From: Dactylosporangium vinaceum
GTDB taxonomy: Bacteria; Actinomycetota; Actinomycetes; Mycobacteriales; Micromonosporaceae
Assembly (NCBI RefSeq): GCF_019904175.1
Contig: NZ_CP061913.1
Coordinates: forward strand, 10,354,001 to 10,418,000
DNA length: 64,000 nt
Reading direction: 5' to 3'
In this document: piece by piece, positions 25,912-34,005 of the stretch
Numbering within the stretch: the first letter of the stretch is position 1
How the letters are laid out: each line of letters opens with the position of its first letter
The notes under the pieces: generated by a model
The model's database searches: none
The model's input: the letters and a program-made list of their open reading frames with translations, nothing else
What the model was told of the DNA's origin: nothing
Translations under genes and position numbers: made by a program

Positions 25912-27036
25912 TCACTGGTGGCCGTTGAACGCATCGCGCATGCGCGAGAAGAAGCCGCCCTGCTTGGACAGCTCGGCCACCTCCTCGCCGCGCGTGCGGG
26001 CGAACTCGCGCAGTAGCCGCTCCTGCTCCGGCTCGAGCCGGGTCGGGGTGCGGACGTCCAGGTGGACGTAGAGGTCGCCGCGCCCGGCGCCGCGCAGGTG
26101 CGGGACGCCCTTGCCGCGGATGCGCAGCGTGGAGGTCGGCTGGGTGCCGGCCTTGACGTCGACCGTCTCCTCGCCGTCGAGCGTCTTGATGGTCAGGCGG
26201 GTGCCGAGCGCGGCCGCGGTCATCGGGACCGTCACGCGGCAGTGCAGGTCGTCGTCCTTGCGGGAGTAGACGTCGTGCGGGCGCTCGTGGATCTCGACGT
26301 AGAGGTCGCCGGGCTGGCCGCCGCCGGGGCCGATCTCGCCCTGCTGGGCCAGGCGGATGCGCATGCCGTCCTCGACGCCCGAGGGGATCTTGACGGTCAG
26401 CGAGCGGCGGGTGCGGACCCGGCCGTCGCCGCCGCAGGTCGCGCACGGGTGCGGGATCACGGTGCCGAAGCCCTGGCAGGCCGAGCAGGGGCGGGCCGAG
26501 ACGACCTGGCCGAGGAACGTGCGCTGGACCGACTGGACCTCGCCGCGGCCCTGGCAGATCTCGCAGGTCTGCGGGTGCGTGCCGGGCGCGGTGCCGGCGC
26601 CCTGACAGGTGGTGCAGAGCACGGCGGTGTCGACCTGGATCGGGGCCTCCACGCCGAAGGCCGTCTCGTGCAGGTCGAGGTCCAGGCGCAGGATCGCGTC
26701 GGCGCCCGGGCGCACGCGCGGGCGCGGCCCGCGGGCGGACTGGGTGCCGAAGAAGGCGTCCATGATGTCCTGGAAGCCGACGAACGTGCCGGCCTGGGGG
26801 CCGCCTCCGCCGCCGCTGGGTGCGAGCGGGTCGCCGCCGAGGTCGACCATCTCCCGCTTGCGCGGGTCGGACAGGACCTCGTACGCGGCGTTGATCTCTT
26901 TGAACTTCTCCTGCGCCGCCGGGTCGGGATTGACGTCCGGGTGGAACTCGCGGGCCAACCGCCGGTAGGCCCGCTTGATCTCATCGGCTGTGGAGTCCCG
27001 CTTGACGCCGAGAATCCCGTAATAGTCCTTCGCCAC
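25912..27036 (-). CDS. dnaJ: chaperone DnaJ
   Basis: A 374-residue type I J-protein (the DnaJ2 of actinobacteria). The J domain is at residues 1-70 with HPD near 33, then a G/F-rich linker. Four CxxCxGxG zinc repeats (CTTCQGAG, CEICQGRG, CSACQGFG, CATCGGDG) lie near 135-200, followed by the two C-terminal substrate domains. It works with DnaK and GrpE in folding. Start GTG. It lies 53 bases after hrcA and is probably cotranscribed under CIRCE control. Confidence 0.96.
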   Translation of the reverse strand: MAKDYYGILGVKRDSTADEIKRAYRRLAREFHPDVNPDPAAQEKFKEINAAYEVLSDPRKREMVDLGGDPLAPSGGGGGPQAGTFVGFQDIMDAFFGTQSARGPRPRVRPGADAILRLDLDLHETAFGVEAPIQVDTAVLCTTCQGAGTAPGTHPQTCEICQGRGEVQSVQRTFLGQVVSARPCSACQGFGTVIPHPCATCGGDGRVRTRRSLTVKIPSGVEDGMRIRLAQQGEIGPGGGQPGDLYVEIHERPHDVYSRKDDDLHCRVTVPMTAAALGTRLTIKTLDGEETVDVKAGTQPTSTLRIRGKGVPHLRGAGRGDLYVHLDVRTPTRLEPEQERLLREFARTRGEEVAELSKQGGFFSRMRDAFNGHQ

Positions 27037-27089
27037 TGAGTCCTATGCCCCTGAGTCGATGCTGAGTGCAACGCTGATCAATACAGTTG

Positions 27090-28112
27090 TCAACTCTGTG
27101 CCAGCAGGTCGCCGACGTAGCGTGCCACGGCACGCACAGTCGCGATGTTTCCGGGGTAGTCCATGCGGGTCGGGCCGAGCACGCCCATCCCACCGACGAT
27201 CGTCGCGCCCGGGCCGTAGCCGGTCGCCACGATCGACGCGGTCCGCAGGTCCTCGATCTCGTTCTCGTCGCCGATGCGCACCCGGGTCATGCTCGGCTCG
27301 ACCTCGCCGAAGAGCTTGAGCAGGATGACCTCCTCCTCGAGCGCCTCGAGGATCGGGCGCAGCGAGCCCTGGAAGTCCAGCAGGCCGCCGCGGGCGAGGT
27401 TGGCCGTCCCGGCGAGCGCGATGCGCTCCTCGGACCGCTCGACGAGCGTCTCCAGCAGCACCGTCGACAGGGCCGTCATCGGCGGCCGCAGCCCCGGCGC
27501 CGCCTCCTCGACGAGGGCCACCACCAGGGGCGGCGTCTCGGCCAGGCGCTTGCCGACAAGCTTCTCGTTGATCAGGCGGCGCAGCTCGGTGACGTCGTCG
27601 GCCAGGATCGGCCCCGGCAGCTCGACCAGGCGCTGCTCCACCCGGCCGGTCTCGGCGATCATCACCACCATGAGCCGCGTGGTGGAGATCGGGACCAGCT
27701 CGAAGTGGCGCACGCTCGCCCGGGACAGGCTCGGGTACTGCACCACCGCCACCTGCCGGGTCAGCTGCGCGAGCAGCCGCACCGTGCGGTGGACGACGTC
27801 GTCGAGGTCGACCGCCCCGATCAGGAACCGCTCGATGGCCCGGCGCTCGGCCTGGCTGAGCGGCTTGACCCGGGAGAGCTTGTCGACGAACAGCCGGTAG
27901 CCGGCGTCGGTGGGCACCCGGCCCGCGCTGGTGTGCGGCTGCCGGATGTACCCCTCCTCCTCCAGGACGGCCATGTCGTTGCGGACAGTCGCCGGGGAAA
28001 CCCGCAGGTTGTGCCGCTCGACAAGCGCTTTGCTGCCGACCGGCTCCTGGGTGGCGACGTAGTCCTCGACGATGGCGCGAAGCACTTCAAGCTTGCGCTC
28101 GTCAAGGCCCAT
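27090..28112 (-). CDS. hrcA: heat-inducible transcription repressor HrcA
   Basis: A 340-residue HrcA. The N-terminal winged helix includes VSPATVRNDMAVLEEEGYI. The GAF-like dimer domain and the C-terminal segment follow at usual length. HrcA binds CIRCE and represses chaperone genes. The ATG has a GAGGAGG site and a perfect CIRCE immediately upstream, so the hrcA-dnaJ unit is autoregulated. Confidence 0.96.
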   Translation of the reverse strand: MGLDERKLEVLRAIVEDYVATQEPVGSKALVERHNLRVSPATVRNDMAVLEEEGYIRQPHTSAGRVPTDAGYRLFVDKLSRVKPLSQAERRAIERFLIGAVDLDDVVHRTVRLLAQLTRQVAVVQYPSLSRASVRHFELVPISTTRLMVVMIAETGRVEQRLVELPGPILADDVTELRRLINEKLVGKRLAETPPLVVALVEEAAPGLRPPMTALSTVLLETLVERSEERIALAGTANLARGGLLDFQGSLRPILEALEEEVILLKLFGEVEPSMTRVRIGDENEIEDLRTASIVATGYGPGATIVGGMGVLGPTRMDYPGNIATVRAVARYVGDLLAQS

Positions 28113-28127
28113 GGCACCTCCTCAAGG

Positions 28128-28156
28128 ACTGGCACTCCCAACTGGTGAGTGCCAGT
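28128..28156. promoter_or_regulatory. CIRCE operator of hrcA-dnaJ
   Basis: ACTGGCACTC, a 9-base spacer and GAGTGCCAGT form a perfect inverted repeat that matches the GCACTC-N9-GAGTGC core of CIRCE. It starts 16 bases before hrcA on the minus strand. A minus-strand TAGACT (28159-28154) overlapping its distal end may be the -10 box. Confidence 0.95.
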
Positions 28157-28283
28157 CTACGTCAGGCGGCCCAGAGCACGCGATGATCGTTTGCCGCACC
28201 ATAGGCGCTACCGGCGCTGTACTGGGTAAAAGTTGTCTAAAAGAAGTCATGCCGTGTCGCTGGCGCCACTTGATCGATGCCCC

Positions 28284-28289
28284 TACGGT
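28284..28289 (+). promoter_or_regulatory. -10 box, leaderless start
   Basis: TACGGT lies 6 bases before the ATG at 28296. Confidence 0.4.
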
Positions 28290-28295
28290 GGCGGC

Positions 28296-28949
28296 ATGAG
28301 TGAACCACCTCGCCCCCCGGGGGACTACGGCCAGCCGCAGGACCCTAACTACGGGTATCCGCCCCAGCCGCCCGTGTCGGGTGGCGGGTACCCGCCGCCG
28401 TCGAGCGGCGGGGCGTACGGCACGCCCCCCACGTCCGGCGGGGCCTACGGCACGCCTCCGACCTCCGGCGCCGGCTACGGCCAGCAGCCCGGTTACCAGC
28501 AGCCGCAGCCCGGGCAGTACGGCCAGCAGCCCGGCGGCTACCAGCAGCCGGGGTACCAGCAGCCCGGCGGCTACCAGCAGCCCGGCGCCTACGGCGCGCC
28601 CGGCGGCGCTCCGGTCGGCTACGCCAACAGCGATGAGAAGACCTGGGCCCTCATCGCCCACTTCGGCGGCATCTTCCTGGGCTTCATCGCCCCGCTCATC
28701 GCGCTCCTGGCGAAGGGCAACGAGTCGCCGACGGTCAAGGCGCACGCCACCGAGGCCCTGAACTTCCACATCACCTGGGGCATCGCGATCCTCGTCTCGG
28801 TGGTCATCGCGGTCTGCACCTTCGGCATCCTGTTCTTCCTGCCGATGCTCGTGGCGATCGTCCCGCTGGTCTTCTCGATCATCGGCGGCATGAAGGCCAA
28901 CAACGGCGAGCTGTACCGCTACCCGATGTCCATCCGGATGATCAAGTAA
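28296..28949 (+). CDS. DUF4870 membrane protein with Pro/Gly/Tyr-rich N terminus
   Basis: A 217-residue protein. Residues 1-110 are low complexity, with repeats such as SGGAYGTPPT (twice) and GGYQQPGYQQP. The rest is a DUF4870 (TIC20-like) domain with about three TM helices, including EKTWALIAHFGGIFLGFIAP and a conserved KAHATEALNFH loop. Function is unknown; the disordered N terminus could drive self-association at the membrane. A clear terminator follows. Confidence 0.82.
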   Translation: MSEPPRPPGDYGQPQDPNYGYPPQPPVSGGGYPPPSSGGAYGTPPTSGGAYGTPPTSGAGYGQQPGYQQPQPGQYGQQPGGYQQPGYQQPGGYQQPGAYGAPGGAPVGYANSDEKTWALIAHFGGIFLGFIAPLIALLAKGNESPTVKAHATEALNFHITWGIAILVSVVIAVCTFGILFFLPMLVAIVPLVFSIIGGMKANNGELYRYPMSIRMIK

Positions 28950-28964
28950 GAGCCCTGTGACGAG

Positions 28965-28989
28965 GGGCGGCCGCCGGGCCGCCCTTTTT
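28965..28989 (+). terminator. intrinsic terminator
   Basis: GGGCGGCC pairs with GGCCGCCC around a 4-base loop, followed by TTTTT at 28985-28989. A textbook Rho-independent terminator 15 bases after the DUF4870 gene. Confidence 0.92.
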
Positions 28990-29000
28990 CATGTCAGAGT

Positions 29001-30197
29001 TCATGTCAGAGCCCGGGCCACCCCGTCGGCCAGGAGCCGTCCCCGCAGCGTGAGGACCGCCCGCCCGGCCGCGAACGCCGCCGCGTCGAGCTGCCCGTCG
29101 GCCAGGCACTCCCGGGCCCCGGCCAGGCCGGCCGCGTCGAGCACGCGGAGGGGCAGGCCGTCGGCGAGCCGGATACGCAGCAGCACGTCCTCCATGTGCC
29201 GTTCGTCAGGCGTCAGTACCTCCCGGGCCTGCGCCGGCGACGCGAGGTCCGCGAGCCGGGCGGCGTAGGCGTGCGGGTGCTTGACGTTCCACCAGCGCAC
29301 CCCGCCGACGTGGCTGTGCGCGCCCGGGCCGAGGCCCCACCAGTCCCCGCCCCGCCAGTACAGCTCGTTGTGCCGGCACGGCGAGTCCGTCGACCAGTTC
29401 GACACCTCGTACCAGGTGAACCCGGCCGCGTGCAGCGCCGCGTCGGCGGCCAGGTAGCGGTCGGCGGCGACGTCGTCGTCGGGGTACGGCAGCTCGCCCC
29501 GGCGCATCCGGGCCGCCATCCGCGTGCCGTCCTCGACGATGAGGGCGTAGGCGCTGACGTGGTCCACACCGGCGTCGATGACGGTGGCCAGGGACGCGGC
29601 GAAGTCCTCGGGCCGCTCCCCCGGCGTGCCGTAGATCAGGTCCAGGTTGACCCGGTCGAACCCGGCCGCCCGGGCCTCGGCGGCGGCCGCTGGAGGGCGG
29701 CCCGGTGTGTGCCGGCGGTCGAGGACGGCCAGCACGTGCGGCGCCGCCGACTGCATGCCGAGGGAGATCCGGTTGAAGCCGGCCGCCCGCAGCTCCCGCA
29801 GCGCGGCGAGGTCGACGGACTCGGGGTTGGCCTCGGTCGTCACCTCGGCGTCGGCGGACAGGCCCCACGTGCGGTCGATCCCGTCCAGGATTCTGGCGAG
29901 TTCGGCCGGAGGCAACAGGGTGGGAGTACCCCCGCCGAAAAAGATCGTGTCGACTCGGGACGGCTGGACGACCTTGGCCGCCAGGGCGAGCTCGGCCAGG
30001 ACCTGGTCGGCGTAGCCGGCGCTCAGCACACCCTCACTCGCGGTGTAGGTGTTGAAGTCGCAGTAGCCGCACCGGGTGGCGCAGAACGGCACGTGGACGT
30101 AGACCCCGAAGCCGTCTCGCCCGGCGCCGGCGGCGGCCCCGTCGGGCAGGGCTCCGTCGCGAGGCATCGGCTCGCCTTCTGGTAGTGCTCCGGGCAT
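29001..30197 (-). CDS. hemW: radical SAM heme chaperone HemW
   Basis: A 398-residue HemN-like radical SAM protein. The CxxxCxxC cluster ligands are Cys39, Cys43 and Cys46 (CATRCGYC), followed by FGGGTPTLL and the HemW-type mid-region ISLGMQSA. The C-terminal HemN domain is present. HemW binds heme and inserts it into respiratory enzymes; it is not coproporphyrinogen oxidase itself. In other actinobacteria it also sits near hrcA and lepA. The exact start is uncertain (30197 or 30167). Confidence 0.9.
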   Translation of the reverse strand: MPGALPEGEPMPRDGALPDGAAAGAGRDGFGVYVHVPFCATRCGYCDFNTYTASEGVLSAGYADQVLAELALAAKVVQPSRVDTIFFGGGTPTLLPPAELARILDGIDRTWGLSADAEVTTEANPESVDLAALRELRAAGFNRISLGMQSAAPHVLAVLDRRHTPGRPPAAAAEARAAGFDRVNLDLIYGTPGERPEDFAASLATVIDAGVDHVSAYALIVEDGTRMAARMRRGELPYPDDDVAADRYLAADAALHAAGFTWYEVSNWSTDSPCRHNELYWRGGDWWGLGPGAHSHVGGVRWWNVKHPHAYAARLADLASPAQAREVLTPDERHMEDVLLRIRLADGLPLRVLDAAGLAGARECLADGQLDAAAFAAGRAVLTLRGRLLADGVARALT

Positions 30198-30202
30198 TTC
30201 AC

Positions 30203-30208
30203 TAGTGT
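30203..30208 (+). promoter_or_regulatory. -10 box, leaderless start
   Basis: TAGTGT ends 6 bases before the ATG at 30215. It overlaps the palindrome CACTAGTG, so weak divergent use toward hemW (start 30197) is possible. Confidence 0.45.
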
Positions 30209-30214
30209 GCCCGC

Positions 30215-30991
30215 ATGCCTCTCGTGCGATCGGAAACGGGGCGTGGCGTGGCGACGCTCACCCTGGACAGCCCGCCCAACCGCAACGCGCTGTCCACGGC
30301 CCTGATCGAAGAGCTCCTGGCCGCCCTGGCCGCGGCTGACGCCGACGACTCGGTCCGCGCGATAGTGCTCACGCACACCGGCCCGGTGTTCAGCTCCGGC
30401 GCCGACCTGAAGGAGACCGCCGCCGCCATCGGCTCCGGCCGGCCGCCGATCACCCGGCTCGGCGACGTGCTGGCCGCGATCTGGGAGGGCCGCAAGCCGG
30501 TCGTCGCCCGGGTCGCCGGACCGGCCCGGGCCGGCGGTCTGGGGCTTATCGCCGCCGCCGACATCGCGGTGTGCAGCACCGACGCCACGTTCGCGTTCAC
30601 CGAGGTCCGCATCGGCGTGGTGCCGGCGGTGATCTCGGCCACAGTGCTTCCCCGGCTCTCCTCCCGAGACGCCGCGGAGCTGTACCTGACCGGCGCCACC
30701 TTCGACGGCGCGCGCGCCGAGCGCGTGGGCCTGGTGACCGCCGCGGTGGCGCCGGAGGAGCTGGACGCGGCCGTCGCGGCGTACGTGGCCGCGCTGGTCC
30801 GCGGCGCCCCCGAAGCCCTGGCCGGCACCAAGGAGCTGCTGCGCCAGCCGCGGACCGACCGGTTCCGCCATCAGATCCGGGCGCTGACGGAGATTTCCGT
30901 GTCGTATTTCGGATCCGACGAGGGCCGGGAGGGCATGCTGGCATTCCGGGAGAAAAGGGACCCGAACTGGGTACCTGACGGCGCCGCCTGA
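30215..30991 (+). CDS. enoyl-CoA hydratase/isomerase family protein
   Basis: A 258-residue crotonase-fold protein. The oxyanion-hole segment SSGADLKE near residue 60 is present. In the second region, AGPARAGGLGLIAAADIAV supplies the other backbone NH. FTEVRIGVVPAVIS follows, with Glu at the usual catalytic place of one of the two acids. It hydrates enoyl-CoA or acts on a related CoA ester; the specific pathway is not evident. Confidence 0.85.
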   Translation: MPLVRSETGRGVATLTLDSPPNRNALSTALIEELLAALAAADADDSVRAIVLTHTGPVFSSGADLKETAAAIGSGRPPITRLGDVLAAIWEGRKPVVARVAGPARAGGLGLIAAADIAVCSTDATFAFTEVRIGVVPAVISATVLPRLSSRDAAELYLTGATFDGARAERVGLVTAAVAPEELDAAVAAYVAALVRGAPEALAGTKELLRQPRTDRFRHQIRALTEISVSYFGSDEGREGMLAFREKRDPNWVPDGAA

Positions 30992-31057
30992 CCGCGGCCG
31001 GTGGCGACCGGAACGTACGCTGTTCGACCTGACGTTGCGGTGATCAGGAGGTGATGG

Positions 31058-31951
31058 ATGCGCGCCCGCCGGTTGTTGACGATCGCGGCCCTGGCCGCCG
31101 TCGCCGTGGCGCTGTGCGCGTACGTCATCGCCAACCGGGTCAGCCAGGACATCCCGCTGCGGATCGCGACCAGCCGGGCCTGCGTGGTCAGCTCCGGCAC
31201 CGCGGCCGCCGGGGCGAGCACCGGCGCGGCCGAGGTCGAGCTCGACTCCGACCAGCTGGCCAACGCGGCCACCGTCACCGCCGTCGGGCTGACCCGCAAG
31301 ATCCCGCAGCGCGGGCTGGTCATCGCGCTGGCCACCGCCTGGCAGGAGTCGAAGCTGGAGAACCTGACCGGCGGCGACCGGGACTCGATAGGGCTGTTCC
31401 AGCAGCGCCCGAGCCAGGGCTGGGGCGAGCCGGAGCAGATCGCCGACCCGCGGTACGCCGCGAACGCCTTCTTCACCGCCCTGCTCAAGATCAAGGGCTG
31501 GGACCGGATGAGCGTGACCGACGCCGCCCAGGCCGTGCAGCGCAGCGCCCACCCCGGCGCCTACGAGAAGTGGACCGACGAGTCCGAGATCATGGTCAAG
31601 GCCCTCAGCGGTGAGGTCACCGGCGCGGTCGCCTGCACCGTGACCGAGGAGGCCAGCCACGGCCCCGAGGCCGCCCGCTCGCTCGGTGCGAGCCTCAAGC
31701 TGGACTGGGGCAGCGTCAAGACGACGAACGTGTCGAACCTGGTCGGGGTGGCGCTCAAGGTCAGCGAGCCGAAGTCGGGGTGGCAGTACGCGCACTGGCT
31801 GGTGGCCCACGCCCAGGAGAGCGGCATCAAGCGCGTCGTCTACGCCGACATGCAGTGGACCGCGGCGAGCGGAGCGTGGGCCCACGTGACGGAGCGTGGC
31901 GGCATCGACGCCGGTCCCGGCGGGGAACGGGTCGTCGCCGAGGTCTACTAG
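31058..31951 (+). CDS. membrane-anchored lysozyme-like protein
   Basis: A 297-residue exported protein with a single N-terminal TM/signal anchor (residues 5-27). The central part (LVIALATAWQESKLENLTGGDRDSIGLFQQRPSQGWG split over residues 88-125) resembles the lysozyme-like/SLT fold. The Glu in WQES is the candidate general acid, and SIGLFQQRPSQGWG is the family signature in actinobacteria. Database relatives are sometimes mislabelled heavy metal transporter. It probably acts in wall turnover, by inference. A strong AGGAGG site precedes the start. Confidence 0.75.
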   Translation: MRARRLLTIAALAAVAVALCAYVIANRVSQDIPLRIATSRACVVSSGTAAAGASTGAAEVELDSDQLANAATVTAVGLTRKIPQRGLVIALATAWQESKLENLTGGDRDSIGLFQQRPSQGWGEPEQIADPRYAANAFFTALLKIKGWDRMSVTDAAQAVQRSAHPGAYEKWTDESEIMVKALSGEVTGAVACTVTEEASHGPEAARSLGASLKLDWGSVKTTNVSNLVGVALKVSEPKSGWQYAHWLVAHAQESGIKRVVYADMQWTAASGAWAHVTERGGIDAGPGGERVVAEVY

Positions 31952-32104
31952 GGACCTAGACGTTCAGCGCGACCAGCAGGTTGTCGCCCGATCGGACATT
32001 GTCGCCTGCCCAACTCCCGAGTCGGCCGCGCATGCACCTCGCGTTACCATCGGTCGTTCGAGACAACACGAGCACGGGTACCACAAAAAACGTTAGGGGA
32101 GGAC

Positions 32105-33028
32105 ATGACGTCCGCTGCACCCGACTACGGCGGCCTCACCGGCTACGAGCCGATCAGTGACGCCGACCGTAAGGAGTTCCTGGAGAACGGTTTCCTGCTG
32201 GTCCGCAACGTCCTCACGGAGGAGCACCGGGCGGCGCTCGAGGCCGCTATGGACCGGGTCTACGACGAGGAGGTGGCAGCCGGGACGGCGGAGCACCTGA
32301 AGAAGGACGGCACGCTGCACCTGCTGGGCTTCCTCAACCGCGACGAGCTCTTCGGGCACCTGCTGACCCAGCCGACCATCTTCCCGTACATGTGGGGCCT
32401 GGCCGGGTGGAACATCTACACGCACCACAACCACCTCGACGTGACGCCGCCCACCTCCGTGGAGGAGCCGCCGTCGTGGGGCTGGCACCAGGACGGGTAC
32501 CGCCAGAACTCCGACCCGGAGACGATGGACCCCAACCTCCCGCGGCCGATGTTCTCGCTGAAGGTGGCCTACGTCATCTCCGACCTGTCGGAGACCGGCC
32601 GCGGCGCCACCAAGGTCATCCCGGGCAGCCACCTCTGGAACTCGCTGCCCCGGCCGGCCGACACCACGGTGCACAACCCCGACCCCGAGGGCACCGTCGA
32701 GATCACCGCGAACCCCGGTGACTGCTTCATCTTCGATCGCCGCCTCTGGCACTCGCGGTCGCCCAACTACTCCAACATCACCCGCAAGATGCTGTTCATC
32801 GGCTACACCTACCGGTGGATCCGCATCCTCGACGACATGGCGATCGACCGCGAGGGCGAGTGGTGGAAGAACCGCACGCCGGTGCAGCGTCAACTGCTCG
32901 GCGAGGCGACCCACACGGCGAACTACTGGGGCATCAACTGGAACGGCTACATCGACGAGGAGATTCCGCTCCGCAAGGAGCTGAAGACCCGCGGGCTGCT
33001 GGACCGTTCCATTCCCTGGCTCCGCTGA
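32105..33028 (+). CDS. phytanoyl-CoA dioxygenase (PhyH) family oxygenase
   Basis: A 307-residue Fe(II)/2-oxoglutarate dioxygenase. The iron triad is visible as HQD (in WGWHQDGYRQ near residue 127) and the distal His in RLWHSRSPN near 219, with an Arg for 2-oxoglutarate downstream. The KVIPGSHLWNS segment is typical of PhyH/EctD-like enzymes. The substrate is unknown; ectoine hydroxylation cannot be inferred without ect genes. It has an AGGGGAGG site and a strong terminator. Confidence 0.85.
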   Translation: MTSAAPDYGGLTGYEPISDADRKEFLENGFLLVRNVLTEEHRAALEAAMDRVYDEEVAAGTAEHLKKDGTLHLLGFLNRDELFGHLLTQPTIFPYMWGLAGWNIYTHHNHLDVTPPTSVEEPPSWGWHQDGYRQNSDPETMDPNLPRPMFSLKVAYVISDLSETGRGATKVIPGSHLWNSLPRPADTTVHNPDPEGTVEITANPGDCFIFDRRLWHSRSPNYSNITRKMLFIGYTYRWIRILDDMAIDREGEWWKNRTPVQRQLLGEATHTANYWGINWNGYIDEEIPLRKELKTRGLLDRSIPWLR

Positions 33029-33063
33029 GTTTTATTGCCTGACCCGCTTGGCGATCGTGCAAA

Positions 33064-33107
33064 AATGCGCAAGGCCCCCGGTTCGCCGACCGGGGGCCTT
33101 GCGCATT
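33064..33107. terminator. bidirectional terminator, 19-bp stem
   Basis: A perfect 19-bp inverted repeat (AATGCGCAAGGCCCCCGGT and its complement) encloses a 6-base loop. It has AAAA on the left side (a U-run for the minus strand) and TTGTT on the right. It serves the PhyH gene and the convergent GlsB-like gene. Confidence 0.92.
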
Positions 33108-33123
33108 GTTCAGACTGTGAAAC

Positions 33124-33402
33124 TTACAGGGCGCGTCGGCCCCGGCCCGCGAAGCCGGCGACGAGGGCAACGCCCACGGCGGCCACGAGCACCTGGACCA
33201 GCAGCTCGCCCCAGTCCACGCCGGGCGTGTCGGTGGAGATGCCGACCGCGTTCGCGATCAGGGTGCCGAGGAACGCGGCGATGATGCCGACGACAATCGT
33301 CAGCCAGATCGGAATGTTCTGACGGCCGGGGACGACCAGCCGCCCGAGCGCGCCGACAATGAGACCGACGATCAGCGCGGTGATGATTCCGGTGACAGTC
33401 AC
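33124..33402 (-). CDS. GlsB/YeaQ/YmgE family membrane protein
   Basis: A 92-residue transglycosylase-associated-type protein with three TM helices and a conserved Gly pattern (IVGLIVGALGRLVVPGRQ, IVVGIIAAFLGTLIA). Such proteins are stress- and envelope-related; the molecular role is unknown. GTG 33402 is chosen for its excellent AGGAGGA site 7 bases upstream. Confidence 0.85.
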   Translation of the reverse strand: MTVTGIITALIVGLIVGALGRLVVPGRQNIPIWLTIVVGIIAAFLGTLIANAVGISTDTPGVDWGELLVQVLVAAVGVALVAGFAGRGRRAL

Positions 33403-33489
33403 TGGTCTTCCTCCTCTTACTAAGCTCAACCAGGGGGGTCGTGCTTTGCGGTTGAACCTCTATTGCCCGGAGGAGTTCGACACCAAACG

Positions 33490-34005
33490 TCATGAAGATC
33501 GGCGGACGACCGGATTTCTCAGAACGACGTCCATCGAGGGAAACGCCATCTCCGGCGGGTCGTCCAGGGGCAGCCAGGCGTACTCGCTGCCCTCGGCCGG
33601 GTCCAGGGCGATCTGCCCGGCCTTGATGGTGGCCACCCAGAAGTGTTCCAGGACGGGCAGCTGCTCGTCCTGGAACTCGTAGACGCCGATGTGCATGCCG
33701 GCGAACTCGCCCAGCTCGACCTCGACGCCGAGCTCCTCCCGGGCCTCGCGCACGGCCGCCTCGGCCGGGTGCTCGAAGCCCTCGCAGAACCCGCCGGGCA
33801 GGTCCCACCAGCCCTCCCGGGGCGGATGGGCCCGCCGGATGGCCAGGAACGTGCCGTCGCCGCGCAGGAGCACGACGGTGCCGGTCGGGCGCGGGTTGAG
33901 GTAGGTCTCGTACCCGCACGCGCCGCACTTGGCCGGCAGCTCACCCGTGGGGCCGCCGCAGCGGGGGCAGTATCGGCCGGCGGCCACCGCTCCCGCTCCC
34001 GTCAC
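33490..34005 (-). CDS. NUDIX hydrolase with N-terminal zinc ribbon
   Basis: A 171-residue protein. An N-terminal zinc ribbon (CPRCG at 13-17 and CGACG at 27-31) precedes a NUDIX domain. The Nudix box GFCEGFEHPAEAAVREAREE lies near residues 72-91, followed by LG. This architecture resembles NudC-like and ADP-ribose/NADH pyrophosphatases. The substrate is not determined. GTG start overlaps the lepA stop by 4 bases (GTGA), so it is cotranslated with lepA. Confidence 0.87.
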   Translation of the reverse strand: MTGAGAVAAGRYCPRCGGPTGELPAKCGACGYETYLNPRPTGTVVLLRGDGTFLAIRRAHPPREGWWDLPGGFCEGFEHPAEAAVREAREELGVEVELGEFAGMHIGVYEFQDEQLPVLEHFWVATIKAGQIALDPAEGSEYAWLPLDDPPEMAFPSMDVVLRNPVVRRSS